This document shows, piece after piece, positions 48,214 to 57,862 of a DNA stretch of 64,000 nt; the first letter of the stretch is position 1; every line of letters begins with the position of its first letter. Source of the stretch: Bog-532 sp963833835 (GTDB lineage: Bacteria; Actinomycetota; Actinomycetes; Streptosporangiales; Streptosporangiaceae). Both the position numbers and the translations under genes were made by a program. The notes beneath the pieces are model-generated. The model was not told where the DNA came from. It did no database searches and saw nothing but the letters and a program-made list of their open reading frames with translations. The DNA is taken from the NCBI GenBank assembly GCA_963833835.1, contig CAWHZI010000010.1:62001-126000 (forward strand), in the 5' to 3' direction.

Positions 48214-50095
48214 CGGGCCAGCCAGAATCAACGGCTGACGAGCCGGTCAGGCCCGTCAGCCCTTCTTGTTGTTGCCGCCGCCCCCGCCGCCATTGCCATT
48301 GCCATTGCCGTTGCCGTTTGCCGTTGCCGTTACCGCCGCCACCGAAGTTGAAGTCGCTCGCACCCGGGCTCGGGCTGCCGCCGAACGGCTGGCTGGCGCT
48401 GGGGCTGGGCGACGGGCTGGGCGGCTGGGCCGCGACGTAGATCGTGACCGTGGCCCCCTGAGCCAGCGAACTGTTCGGGGCCGGTGTCTGCTGGAACACG
48501 TCGCCGGGCTGGGCGCTCGACGGGCCGGTCACGGTCTTGGTGTTCACGGTGAACCCGTCACCCTGCAGGATCGTCTGTGCGGTGGAGGCCGAGTCACCGA
48601 CCACGCTGGGCACCGTGACTGCTCCGCCCGAGACGTAGATGGTGACCGTGCTGCCCGGGCTCACCGTCGAGTTGGACGGCGGGGACTGCTTGGTCACCGT
48701 GCCCTTGGCCGCGGTCGAGGTGGCGTCGGAGACCTGTTTGACGTTCAGGCCCTTGCCGGTCAGCGTGCTCTGGGCCGTGGCCGAGGTCTCGCCCACCACG
48801 TTCGGCACCGTCACCTGCTGCGGGCCGGTCGACACGTACAGCGTGACCACGGTGTTCGCGGGCACGTTGTTGCCCTCGGTCGGGTTGGACTTGATCACGA
48901 GGCCCTTGCCCACGGTCGAGTTGGCCTGGTCGACGACGCTGGACTTCAGGTGGGCGTTGGTGATCGCCTGCTCCGCCTTGGCCTGGGTCAGCCCGTTCAC
49001 CAGCGGCACGCCGTAGGTCTTGCCGCCGCCGCCGAACAGCAGGTACGCCAGCGCACCGACCGCGCCCAGCACCACCAGCAGTCCCAGCACCCAGAGCAGG
49101 GCCCGGTAGCTGCGCGGGGGCGGCTCACCGCCGTCGGTCTGGTCTCCGTACTGGTAGGGCGGCACGGCCGTGGTCGGGTTGGCCATCATCGTGGCGCCGC
49201 CCATGGCCTGCGTCCGGTTGTAGGCGTCCAGCCGGGGAGCGGCGACGGCCATGCCGTTCATGGCGCGCTGCACGTCCATACGCATCTCGGCCGCGCTCTG
49301 GTACCGGTCGTTGGGGTCCTTGGCCATCGCCTTGAGCACGATCGCGTCGGCCCAGGGGGGGATGTCCGGGTCCACCACCGACGGGGGGACCGGGTTCTCC
49401 CGCACGTGCTGGTAGGCGATCGCGACCGGCGAGTCGCCGGTGAACGGCGGCCGCCCGGTCAGCAGTTCATACATCAGGCAGCCGGTGGAGTACAGGTCGC
49501 TGCGGGCGTCCACCCGCTCGCCCCGGGCCTGCTCCGGCGACAGGTACTGCGCGGTCCCGATCACCTGCGCGGTCTGAGTCATCGTGGCCTGGTTGTCGCT
49601 CATGGCCCGGGCGATGCCGAAGTCCATCACCTTGATGTCGCCGTTGCGGGTGACCATCACGTTGCCGGGCTTGATGTCGCGGTGCACGATGCCGGACTGG
49701 TGGCTGTAATCCAGCGCGCCCAGCACCCCGTCGATGATCTCCAGCGAGCGTTCGGGCAGCAGCCGGTGATCGGACTGCAGCAGGTCGCGGACGGTCCGGC
49801 CGTCCACGAACTCCATGACGATGTACGGGACGGGGATACCGGTTGCCATGTCCTCGTCCTCGCCGGTGTCGTAGACCGCGACGATGGACGGGTTGTTCAG
49901 CGAGGCCGCAGACTGGGCCTCCCGGCGGAACCGGGCCTGGAACGTCTGATCCCGGGCCAGGTCGGTCCGGAGAGTCTTGATGGCGACGACGCGGTCGAGA
50001 CGGATGTCGTGGGCCCGGTAGACCTCGGCCATGCCGCCGCGCCCGACGACACCGTCGAGCTCATAGCGACCACCAAGCAGCCGTGGCTGTGTCAT
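48200..50095 (-). CDS. pknB: Ser/Thr protein kinase with PASTA domains
   Basis: About 630 residues as read. The kinase domain has GRGGMAEVYRA (glycine loop), VAIKTL, HRDIKPGN, DFGIA and an activation loop with TMTQTAQVIGTAQYLSPEQA. One membrane helix (LLWVLGLLVVLGAVGALAYL) leads to three PASTA repeats that bind muropeptides. It phosphorylates cell-wall and division proteins. The Gly/Asn tail contains an extra A (TTT on the plus strand, 48317-48319). Removing one base restores a GNGNGN...NNKKG tail ending at 48256; as read, the frame shifts into GKRQRQWQWQW to 48200. Last gene of the kinase operon. Confidence 0.93.
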   Translation of the reverse strand: MTQPRLLGGRYELDGVVGRGGMAEVYRAHDIRLDRVVAIKTLRTDLARDQTFQARFRREAQSAASLNNPSIVAVYDTGEDEDMATGIPVPYIVMEFVDGRTVRDLLQSDHRLLPERSLEIIDGVLGALDYSHQSGIVHRDIKPGNVMVTRNGDIKVMDFGIARAMSDNQATMTQTAQVIGTAQYLSPEQARGERVDARSDLYSTGCLMYELLTGRPPFTGDSPVAIAYQHVRENPVPPSVVDPDIPPWADAIVLKAMAKDPNDRYQSAAEMRMDVQRAMNGMAVAAPRLDAYNRTQAMGGATMMANPTTAVPPYQYGDQTDGGEPPPRSYRALLWVLGLLVVLGAVGALAYLLFGGGGKTYGVPLVNGLTQAKAEQAITNAHLKSSVVDQANSTVGKGLVIKSNPTEGNNVPANTVVTLYVSTGPQQVTVPNVVGETSATAQSTLTGKGLNVKQVSDATSTAAKGTVTKQSPPSNSTVSPGSTVTIYVSGGAVTVPSVVGDSASTAQTILQGDGFTVNTKTVTGPSSAQPGDVFQQTPAPNSSLAQGATVTIYVAAQPPSPSPSPSASQPFGGSPSPGASDFNFGGGGNGNGKRQRQWQWQWRRGRRQQQEGLTGLTGSSAVDSGWPVSRC

Positions 50096-50154
50096 GTCTC
50101 GCACTTTGCCAAACCATCCCGCGTTGTCTCATTCACCGGGCCCCACCATTGGAG

Positions 50155-51703
50155 CTAGGTCTTCCCTTGCGTGCCGGTGCCGCCGCCACCACCGCCACCA
50201 CCGCCACGACCGCCGCCCGGTTGCGACGGTGTCGGCGACGGTGTCGGCGTTGGTGTAGCCGGTGGCGTAGGCGAGGCCGGCGGCTTGCCCGTCGGCGGGG
50301 CCGTCGGCTTCTTCGTCGGTTTCTTCGGTTTAGTTGTGGACGGCGAGATCCTCGGAGACGGGCTCACTATGCTGCCCACCCCCACGCCACTCCCTAGAGT
50401 AGGCGCAGCGCTCGTGTTGCCGACCGAAACCCGGGACTGCGTGGGTGTCGGGCTGGGCTTCGCCGGCGCGCTGATGCTCGAGGCCGGGGCCGAGGAACTC
50501 GCCGGGGTTGCGTTGCCCGCGTTGTCCAGCGGCCGGTTGGACAGCAGGATCGCCGCCACCGTGCCGCCGATCGCGGCCACGGCCACGCTCACGCCTGCGG
50601 CCAGCAGCGCGGACCGCCGCCGTCGCCCGCGATTGCCATTGCCGCCGTGGCTGGTGTGGGCGGGCGGCCGGGGCGGCGGAGTCGCCGCGGCGGCCAGGCC
50701 CATGTCGGCCCGGGTCAGTGCGGCCCCCAGGCGTGGGTCGGTGCTCTCCTCCGCGCCGGCCCCTCCCGCCGCCGTCGACCGATGTTGCGGCCAGCAGCGG
50801 ATCGTCCAGCAGGGGATCATCCAGCGGCCCGGCCGGGTCGGGCGAGCTGGGCAGCGAGCTACGCAGCTGCCGGGCCCGGTCCGCCACCCACCGAGCGCTC
50901 TGCGGCCGCTCCTCGGGCGCCTTGGCCAGCATGTTCATGACCAGCTCGGCGACCGGCGCGGGCACGTCGTCCGGCAACGGCGGCACCGGCCGGTGCATGT
51001 GCGCCACCGCGATCGCGACCGGGGTCTCCGCGGTGAACGGCGGCTCACCGACCAGGCATTCGTAGGCCACGACCCCGAGCGAATAGATGTCCGAGGCCGA
51101 CGTGATCGTCCCGCCGGTGGCCTGCTCGGGTGAGACGTAGCTGGCCGTGCCCATGACCATGCCGGTCTGGGTCAGGTGGGACGCCTGCGCGGCCCACATG
51201 GCCCGGGCGATGCCGAAGTCGGTGATCTTCGTGGTGCCGTCGCTGGTGACCAGCAGGTTGCCCGGCTTGATGTCGCGGTGGACGATGCCCGCCTCGTGCG
51301 CCGCGGCCAGCGCGTCGGCCGACTGGCTCACGATGCGCAGGGTGTCACCGGGGGACAGCCGCTCCTGCCGGGCGATCACCGCGGACAGCGGCTCGCCCTG
51401 CACCAGCTCCATGATCAGGTAGGCGCCGCCGGAGGGCAGGCCCGCTGCGGCTTCCTCGTTGCCGGTGGTCTCGCCGTAGTCGAAGACCTGGGCGATGTTC
51501 GGGTGGGACAGCGAGGCGGCGTACCGCGCCTCGGCCCGGAACCGGGCCCGGAACGCTTCGTCGAGGGCGTGCGCGGCCGACAGCAGCTTGACCGCCACCG
51601 CACGATCGAGCAGCTCGTCGGTGCCGCGCCACACCTCGCCCATGCCGCCCACCGCTATCCGGCCGCTCAGCCGGTAACGTCCGCCCAGCAGGTGATCGTT
51701 CAC
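50155..51703 (-). pseudogene. pknA: Ser/Thr protein kinase PknA, apparent frameshift
   Basis: The kinase domain is intact: AVGGMGEVWRG, VAVKLL, HRDIKPGN, DFGIA, TGMVMGTASYVSPEQA. After DDPLLAATSVDGGG (about 50770) the frame shifts by one base in a GGGAGGGG run. The expected continuation, AGAEESTDPRLGAALTRADM, the membrane helix LLAAGVSVAVAAIGGTVAAI and a Pro/Thr/Gly-rich outer tail, is in the next frame and ends at 50155. Without the shift the product would have no membrane anchor. A sequencing error is plausible, since the gene is normally essential or important. The ATG overlaps the pbpA stop (51700-51703). Confidence 0.85.
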
Positions 51704-53169
51704 CCGTTCTCCAGGTACGCCTTGAGGACGCTGACGGCTATAGGGGCAGCCGCCGCAGCGCCGTAACCGCCGCCCTGAATGATGACGCCCACCGCCATGG
51801 AACGGTTGCCGTTACTGGCAAAACCGGTGAAAACCGCATCATTCAGGCCGCTGTTGTTGACGCCGTTCTGTGCCGTTCCGGTCTTGCCCGCGATCTGGAC
51901 CCCGGGGATGGCGTTGTTGATGGCGTTGGCCGTGCCGTCCGGCTGGCTGACCACATGCAGCATCATCGTCTTGATCTGACCGGCCACGGTGGTACTGACC
52001 GGCACGTTCTGCACCGTGGGCGAGGCCGAGTCGATGATGCTGAGGTCGGCCGCCTGGACCTGCTGGACCATGTACGGCCGCATCAGCTTGCCGCTGTCGG
52101 CGATCGTCGCGGACAGCATGGCCTCCTGCAGCGGGGTCACGGTGTCGTCCTTCTGGCCGATGGCGGACATGGCGGCGAAGGACAACGCCGGCTCCAGCGG
52201 GAATCTGCTGGCCACCACCGGGAGGGGAATGGTCAGGTTCGGGTCGTTGAAACCGTACTTCTCGGCTTGGCTCTTCAGCGCGGCCGAGCCGAGCTGCATG
52301 CCGATGTTGGCGAACGCGGTGTTGCACGACTCGGTAAACGCGGTGTCGATCGTGGCCTTGCCGTTCCCCAGCGTGCCGCACGCCTCGCCGTCGTTGTTGA
52401 TCAGCTTGGTGCTGCTCTGCGGCAAGGTCAGGCTGGTCGGCGCGTCCACCAGCGTGCTCGGAGAGGCCTGGCCCTGGCTGAACAGGGCGGAGCTGGTGAC
52501 GATCTTGAAGGTCGACCCGGGCGGGTAGGTGGCGCTGGTGGCCCGGTTCAGCAGCGGCTGGTTGGGGTCCTTCAGCAGCGCCTGGTCGTTCTTGTTCAGC
52601 TGGGTGCCGTCCAGCACGGCGAGCTGGTTCGGGTCGAACGACGGGTAGGAAGCCAGGGCCAGGACCTTGCCGGTCGACGGGTCCAGCGCCACCACCGCGC
52701 CGGACTTGCCGAGGGACTTCAGCGCGCCCCAGGCTGCGTTCTGCGCCTTGGAGTTGATCGTGAGCTGGACCGTGGCCCCCTTGCGGGGCTTGTTCGTGAT
52801 CATGTCGATCACGTTGCGGACGGCCAGCGACGAGGAGTTACCGGTCAGCACCGAGTTCTCGGTCTTCTCGATACCGCTGGCCCCGTAGAGCGCGTCGTAG
52901 CCGGTGACCGGGGCGTACTCCTCCCCGTATGGGTAGACCCGCTGGTACTTGTAGATGCCGCCCACGGCCTTGGACTTGGCCACGACCACGCCGTCCGAGG
53001 TCTCGATCTCGCCGCGCTGGTACTGGAACTGCGCGGCGAAGGCCCGGGAGTTCCCCGGTTTGCTGCTCAGGGCGCTCGCCTCGAACCCCTGCAGGTAGTT
53101 CACGTTGGCCAGTAGCAGGACGAACATGATCAGGACGGCGATGGAGATCCGGCGCACGGCACGGTTCAC
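51700..53169 (-). CDS. pbpA: Class B penicillin-binding protein PbpA
   Basis: 489 residues. A membrane anchor (ISIAVLIMFVLLLANVNYLQ) is followed by a dimerisation domain and a transpeptidase domain with the active serine in PPGSTFK (S219), ESCN, and GKTGTAQ. It cross-links peptidoglycan with the adjacent RodA-type protein and is a known substrate of the kinases in this operon. GTG 53169 overlaps the previous stop (GTGA). The frame is open far upstream inside rodA, but that is not coding. Confidence 0.94.
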   Translation of the reverse strand: MNRAVRRISIAVLIMFVLLLANVNYLQGFEASALSSKPGNSRAFAAQFQYQRGEIETSDGVVVAKSKAVGGIYKYQRVYPYGEEYAPVTGYDALYGASGIEKTENSVLTGNSSSLAVRNVIDMITNKPRKGATVQLTINSKAQNAAWGALKSLGKSGAVVALDPSTGKVLALASYPSFDPNQLAVLDGTQLNKNDQALLKDPNQPLLNRATSATYPPGSTFKIVTSSALFSQGQASPSTLVDAPTSLTLPQSSTKLINNDGEACGTLGNGKATIDTAFTESCNTAFANIGMQLGSAALKSQAEKYGFNDPNLTIPLPVVASRFPLEPALSFAAMSAIGQKDDTVTPLQEAMLSATIADSGKLMRPYMVQQVQAADLSIIDSASPTVQNVPVSTTVAGQIKTMMLHVVSQPDGTANAINNAIPGVQIAGKTGTAQNGVNNSGLNDAVFTGFASNGNRSMAVGVIIQGGGYGAAAAAPIAVSVLKAYLENG

Positions 53170-54608
53170 GACAGGTTCACCACCTGGGTCATGCCCTCGT
53201 CCTGGATCGGCTGCGGTGGTGGCCGCCGGGCCGTGTCGCTCAGCCGCATCAGCAGCGCGATCAGCATCCAGCTGCCGAGCAGCGAGGAACCGCCCTGGGC
53301 CAGGAACGGGGTGGTGATACCGGTCAGCGGGATCAGCCGGGTGACCCCGCCCACAATCACGAACACCTGCAGGGCCAGCATGAAGGCCAGGCCACCGGCC
53401 AGGATCTTGGCGAACGGGTCCTTGACCGCGAGCGAGGTGGCCAGGCCGCGCTGCACGATCAGGCCGTACAGCAGCAGGATGGCCATCAGACCGGTCAGCC
53501 CGAGCTCCTCGCCGAACGCGGTGGTGATGAAGTCGCTCTGCACCAGCGGGGTCAGGTACGGCTGGCCGGCCCCCAGGCCCTTGCCCAGGATCCCGCCCGA
53601 GGCCATCCCGTACAGGCCCTGGACCAGCTGATAGGCGTTCCCGTACGGGTTGTTCCCAGCGAACGGGTGCAGCCAGATGGTGAACCGCTCGCCGACGTGA
53701 GCGAACAGCCTGCTGGCCGCGAACGCGCCGCCGACGAACAGCAGGAAGCCGATCAGCAGCCAGGACGTGCGCTGGGTGGCGATGTACAGCATGGCCACGA
53801 ACAAGCCCATGAACAGGGCCGACGTGCCGATGTCGCTCTCGAAGACCAGCACCAGCAGGCTCACGGCCCACACGCCGAGCACCGGACCCAGGTCGCGGGC
53901 CCGCGGCAGGTCGATGCCCAGCACCCGCCGGCCGGCCAGCGCCAGCACGTCCCGCTTGGCCACCAGGTAGCCGGCGAACGAGATGGCCAGGGCCAGCTTG
54001 GCGAACTCCTCCGGCTGCAGCGAGAAGCTGCCCAGCCGGACCTGGATCTTGGCCCCTTGCACCTCGCTGATGCTGGCGGGCAGCAGGGCGGGCAGCGCGA
54101 GCAGGATGATGCCGACCAAGCCGAAGAGATAGGTGTAGCGCTGCAGGACTCGGGGCTCGCGGAACAGGACCAGCACGGCCACGAAACAGCCGATGCCGAC
54201 GGCCGAGTAGAAGACCTGCAAGGTCGCGGCCGACGAGCTCAGGGTGCTGATGACCTGGCCGGGGTTGCCGTTGCGGCCGGACTCCTGCAGCCGGTAGATC
54301 ATCACGATGCCCAGGCCGTTCAGCGCGGCGGCCAGCGGCAGCAGCAGCGGATCGGCGTACGGGGCCCACCGCCGCACCGCGAGATGGGCGATGGCCAGCA
54401 GCACCACGAAGCCGACGATGTACTCGACGACGCCCGGCGGCACGGTGCCCTTGAACCCAAGCCCGACGTTCACATAGGCGAACGCGACCAGCAGCACCGA
54501 GAACACCAGCATGAGGATTTCGGTGCGGCGGCGTCCACGTGGCATCGCCACTTGAGGTTCAGGAACGCCGCCGAGCGTCGAATCATCCGACGTCGCGACG
54601 CTGCTCAC
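53166..54608 (-). CDS. rodA: SEDS glycosyltransferase RodA/FtsW
   Basis: 480 residues with about 12 membrane helices. SEDS motifs include VQGAKIQVRLGSFSLQPEEF, FESDIGTSALFMGLFVAMLY, NPYGNAYQLVQGLYGMASGG, ILGKGLG and QSDFITTAFGEELGLTG. It polymerises glycan strands with its partner PbpA. The start and stop both overlap neighbours by four bases, so the whole operon is tightly coupled. Confidence 0.94.
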   Translation of the reverse strand: MSSVATSDDSTLGGVPEPQVAMPRGRRRTEILMLVFSVLLVAFAYVNVGLGFKGTVPPGVVEYIVGFVVLLAIAHLAVRRWAPYADPLLLPLAAALNGLGIVMIYRLQESGRNGNPGQVISTLSSSAATLQVFYSAVGIGCFVAVLVLFREPRVLQRYTYLFGLVGIILLALPALLPASISEVQGAKIQVRLGSFSLQPEEFAKLALAISFAGYLVAKRDVLALAGRRVLGIDLPRARDLGPVLGVWAVSLLVLVFESDIGTSALFMGLFVAMLYIATQRTSWLLIGFLLFVGGAFAASRLFAHVGERFTIWLHPFAGNNPYGNAYQLVQGLYGMASGGILGKGLGAGQPYLTPLVQSDFITTAFGEELGLTGLMAILLLYGLIVQRGLATSLAVKDPFAKILAGGLAFMLALQVFVIVGGVTRLIPLTGITTPFLAQGGSSLLGSWMLIALLMRLSDTARRPPPQPIQDEGMTQVVNLS

Positions 54609-56149
54609 GACGTACTCCTCGCCGTCGGGCTGGGCGACGCCGGGTGCGTGGCGGACGGGGACGGGGATACGGGCGGAGCCGCGACAACCGACACGCCGAG
54701 CGCAGCCGCCCCGGGGCAGTCGGTCGGGACGGTCGGCTCGGGCGATGCGGACGGCTTCGGCTTCTTGCTGGCCTTGGCCGCCGCGACCGCCGCGGCCTGC
54801 TGCGTCACCCAGTCGTTACGGGTGCCGTAGGCGGTCTTGCACACGGCCGCTTGAGACTGGAGCTGGCCGACGATGCGGTGGGCATCGCTCAGGTTCGTGG
54901 CCGTGATCGTGCCCCGGACCATCTGCAGTTCCTGCGGCGGGACCTGCGCCTCGGTCAGGGAGCTCCGCGAGTACACGCTGGACAGGCTGACCCCGGCGAC
55001 CCGCTGGTTGACCCCGCGGAAGATCGTCACGTGTCCCTGGCTGGTACCCACGTAGTACTGGTGCTGGGTGTACTCCCAGGCCCCGTAGCCGCCGCCGATC
55101 ACCACCGCGGCCAGCACGACGAGCGCCATCGTCACGATCGGCCAGCGCCGCCGGTGCCGGCGGGCCCGGTGCCCGCTGCGGGACTGGCCCTCGGTGGCGG
55201 CCCAGTCGTCCGGGTCGTCGTCCTCCTGCTCGGCATCGGCCCAGCCGCCCTGCGCGGTCCGCCGCTCGTCCAGCATGACCGGGGTCTGCGGTGCGGTGTG
55301 GGCCAGCATCTGGGCCCGCCCGGCCGGGCTGTCGCTGCGCTCGAGCAGGCTGAGGTCGGCCGCGTTCCCGTGCGACGCCGCCCCGGCCATGATCGGCTGG
55401 GTGGTCAGGGGCCGGGACTCGGTTTCGTCGTCGACGACGTCGGCCATCACCACCGTGATGTTGTCCGGGCCGCCGCCCCGGATGGCCAGCTCGATGAGCT
55501 GCACCGTCACGTCGTCCAGGTCTTCGATCGTGCTCAGCGTGTGGTGCAGCGTCTCCGCGCTGACCACGTCGGACAGGCCGTCCGAGCAGAGCAGGTAACG
55601 GTCGCCGAGCATGGCCTTGCGCATGGACAGGTCCGGCTCGGCCTCACCGCGCCCGTCCAGCGCGCGCAGGATCAGCGAGCGCTGCGGGTGGGTGGCTGCC
55701 TCTTCCTGACTGAGCCGGCCCTCGTCGACCAGCGACTGCACCAGCGAGTGGTCGTGGGTGATCTGGTAGAGCTCACCGTCGCGCAGCATGTAGCCGCGGG
55801 AGTCACCGATGTGGCACAGTGCATAACCCTGGCCCGCCCACAGCATCGCGGTCAGCGTGGTGCCCATGCCCTCGACGGCCGGGTCGGCCGACGCCATCTG
55901 GTGCAGGGTGTCGCTGGCGGAGTGCACCGCTTCTTTGAGGGAACCGAGCAGGTCACCACCGCGGACCGAGCCGCCGTCCAGCGCCGCCACCGAGGCGATC
56001 GCCACGGCGCTCGCCACCTCGCCGGCGGCATGGCCGCCCATGCCGTCCGCGACGGCCAGCAGGCGGGGGCTCGCGTACGCCGAGTCTTCGTTCCCCTCGC
56101 GGAGAAGACCGACGTCGGAGCGTACCGCGTAGCGGAGTGCAAGTGTCAT
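54605..56149 (-). CDS. pstP: PP2C-type Ser/Thr phosphatase PstP
   Basis: 514 residues. The catalytic domain (1-~240) has RSDVGLLREGNEDSA, VADGMGGHAAGEVAS, ALCHIGDSRGYMLRDGELYQ, LLCSDGLSDVV and GGPDNITVVMADV, the metal-binding aspartates of PP2C. A linker, one membrane helix (PIVTMALVVLAAVVIGGGYG) and an extracytoplasmic domain follow. It reverses phosphorylation by PknA/PknB. ATGA overlap with fhaB. Confidence 0.95.
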   Translation of the reverse strand: MTLALRYAVRSDVGLLREGNEDSAYASPRLLAVADGMGGHAAGEVASAVAIASVAALDGGSVRGGDLLGSLKEAVHSASDTLHQMASADPAVEGMGTTLTAMLWAGQGYALCHIGDSRGYMLRDGELYQITHDHSLVQSLVDEGRLSQEEAATHPQRSLILRALDGRGEAEPDLSMRKAMLGDRYLLCSDGLSDVVSAETLHHTLSTIEDLDDVTVQLIELAIRGGGPDNITVVMADVVDDETESRPLTTQPIMAGAASHGNAADLSLLERSDSPAGRAQMLAHTAPQTPVMLDERRTAQGGWADAEQEDDDPDDWAATEGQSRSGHRARRHRRRWPIVTMALVVLAAVVIGGGYGAWEYTQHQYYVGTSQGHVTIFRGVNQRVAGVSLSSVYSRSSLTEAQVPPQELQMVRGTITATNLSDAHRIVGQLQSQAAVCKTAYGTRNDWVTQQAAAVAAAKASKKPKPSASPEPTVPTDCPGAAALGVSVVAAPPVSPSPSATHPASPSPTARSTS

Positions 56150-56634
56150 CTGCGAAGTTCCAGAACGGTCTTGCCGATACGGACCGGCACGCCAGGCGGC
56201 ACCGGAGTCGGTCGCGTCACTTTCTGGCGATCCAGGTACGTGCCGTTGGTTGAACCGAGATCCTCAACGATCCACTGCCCGTCCTGCGGGAAGATCCGGG
56301 CGTGTCGGCTAGAAGCGTAGTCGTCGTTGAGGACGAGCGTAGCGTCATTTGCCCGGCCGAGCGTAATTTGCTGCTCGCTGAGATCAATGGTCGTTCCCTT
56401 GAGGGCGCCCCCCGTCACCACGAGCGTATGCAACTGCCCGCGGCGTGATTTCTGAGGCTTGCCGTTCGGCCGGGGCAGGGGCCGCGGCGCAGTCGCCTGC
56501 CGCCGGGCGGCCCGCGACCGGCCGGCCGAACTGCCGGAGAGGTCCGTGCGGACCACTCCGATCGCCGCGATCACGAACAGCCAGAGCACGGCGAGGAAGG
56601 CCACCCGGATAAGGGTGAGGGTGAGTTCAGTCAT
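56146..56634 (-). CDS. fhaB: FHA-domain protein FhaB/FipA
   Basis: 162 residues. An N-terminal membrane helix (LIRVAFLAVLWLFVIAAIGV) and a C-terminal FHA domain (ITLGRANDATLVLNDDYASS, RHARIF, LGSTNGTYLD) that binds phosphothreonine. FhaB (FipA) links kinase signalling to FtsZ/FtsQ assembly in mycobacteria. It is overlapped by pstP. Confidence 0.94.
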   Translation of the reverse strand: MTELTLTLIRVAFLAVLWLFVIAAIGVVRTDLSGSSAGRSRAARRQATAPRPLPRPNGKPQKSRRGQLHTLVVTGGALKGTTIDLSEQQITLGRANDATLVLNDDYASSRHARIFPQDGQWIVEDLGSTNGTYLDRQKVTRPTPVPPGVPVRIGKTVLELRR

Positions 56635-56661
56635 CCCAGTGAGATGTTCCTGCCTGAAGCG

Positions 56662-57420
56662 TCAGTAGCTGCTGTCCCTGCGGAAGACCAGGGTGGTGCG
56701 CCCCAGGGTGATCTGCATGCCATCGGTGAGGACCACATGCTTGATGGGTTGACCGTTGACGAACGTGCCATTGGTAGAGCCTAGGTCGACCAGGACCACT
56801 TCGCCCCCCTCAACCCGCAACTCCGCATGATGGCGGGAAACGCCCGGGTCGACGAGCCGGAGGTCACAGTCGGTGCCCCGGCCCAGCAGAGTGGTGGCCG
56901 TGACCAGATCGTAGTTGCGCTGCTGGCGTCCGCCGCCGTTCGGGTCATCGGTCGAAACGATCAGCCGGGGGCGGCCGCCGAAGTCACCGCCGCGGGGCTG
57001 GGGCAGGTCGCTGGCGGGCTGGCGGATCTCGCCGCCTTCCACCGTGGAACCGCGGATGACGCCCGACCGGATCCGGAACGTGCCCGTGGTCAGGTCGTTC
57101 ACACCCTCGAACCGCATCCGCACCGGCCCGACGAATGAGTAGCCCTGCTCCTTCGCGTAGTCGCGGGCCAGGTTGGCCAGCTCCACGCCCAGGCTGTCGG
57201 CGTACACGTCGAGGCGGTCATGGTCGCTGTCGGCCAGCTCGACCACGAAGTCGTTCGGCACCAGCGTTCGGCCCTGCGCCACGATCGCCGCCCGGTCATC
57301 CATCTCGCGCTGCACGGCGCTGGCCACCTCGACCGGCTGTAGCTCGGACTTGAACGCCCGGGCGAAGGCCCCCTCGACCATGCCTTCGAGCCGTCGCTCG
57401 AAGCGCTGCAGAACTCCCAC
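56662..57420 (-). CDS. fhaA: DUF3662/FHA-domain protein FhaA
   Basis: 252 residues. An N-terminal DUF3662 domain (VLQRFERRLEGMVEGAFARA, then KSELQPVEVASAVQREMDDR) and a C-terminal FHA domain (TTLLGRGTDCDLRLVDPGVS, RHHAEL, LGSTNGTFVN). In mycobacteria FhaA binds the pseudokinase MviN/MurJ and regulates peptidoglycan synthesis. GTG 57420 has GGGAGG seven bases upstream. First gene of the kinase operon, divergent from the tRNA-Leu. Confidence 0.94.
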   Translation of the reverse strand: MGVLQRFERRLEGMVEGAFARAFKSELQPVEVASAVQREMDDRAAIVAQGRTLVPNDFVVELADSDHDRLDVYADSLGVELANLARDYAKEQGYSFVGPVRMRFEGVNDLTTGTFRIRSGVIRGSTVEGGEIRQPASDLPQPRGGDFGGRPRLIVSTDDPNGGGRQQRNYDLVTATTLLGRGTDCDLRLVDPGVSRHHAELRVEGGEVVLVDLGSTNGTFVNGQPIKHVVLTDGMQITLGRTTLVFRRDSSY

Positions 57421-57507
57421 CGTGACACCTCCCTTCGGCAACTCGCCTCTGATCGTATCCGGGGCATGAGTGCACTCGGGGTCGTGCTAACCTTCTTTCT
57501 CGCACCC

Positions 57508-57590
57508 GGGCGGGTGGCGGAACGGCAGACGCGCACGGTTCAGGTCCGTGTGTCCGAAAGGACGTGAGGGTTCAAATCCCTCCTCGCCCA
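57508..57590 (+). tRNA. tRNA-Leu (anticodon CAG)
   Basis: Acceptor 5' GGGCGGG (57508-57514) pairs with CTCGCCC (57583-57589), discriminator A. The D-arm (GGCGGAACGGCAGAC) is followed by an anticodon stem CACGG-TTCAGGT-CCGTG giving anticodon CAG, a long variable arm (TGTCCGAAAGGACGT), and a T-arm GAGGGTTCAAATCCCTC. CCA is not encoded. It reads the leucine codon CUG, the commonest in this genome type. Confidence 0.96.
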
Positions 57591-57599
57591 CAGAGTGCC

Positions 57600-57645
57600 A
57601 ATGGCCAGCGTATGAGCAAGTTCAGCTTGCTTGCCGCTGGCCATT
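57600..57645. terminator. Two-tier hairpin after tRNA-Leu
   Basis: AATGGCCAGCG (57600-57610) pairs with CGCTGGCCATT (57635-57645), and inside it AGCAAG (57615-57620) pairs with CTTGCT (57626-57631). It starts ten bases after the tRNA and probably ends that transcript. The remaining ~215 bases up to 57862 hold a low-complexity C/T-rich stretch and no gene. Confidence 0.75.
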
Positions 57646-57862
57646 CGCTTATCCGGGCCCGGGCTGTCTTCTGATCCGGCGGCCCGCCTTTGTACTCGCC
57701 TTCGCGCTCGTGCTTTCCCTCGCGCTCGCCCTCGCTTTCCCCGGGGCTTTCCAGATTTCTGGAACTTCTCCCGCGGCCTGCTCCAATTAATAATCTTGCA
57801 CATACGATAAGCGTAAGCATACTTTTGTGGGGAAAGCTGGATCACGAGGGGAGCGGACGTAG

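Noticed and set aside
51700..54369. One 889-codon protein joining pbpA with upstream sequence
   Set aside because: The first ~400 codons overlap rodA in another frame and are low-complexity; the GTG at 53169 begins the real PBP with its membrane anchor.
57540..57845. Open frame on the minus strand across tRNA-Leu
   Set aside because: It runs through the tRNA gene and is Arg/Lys-rich low complexity without a ribosome binding site or family similarity.
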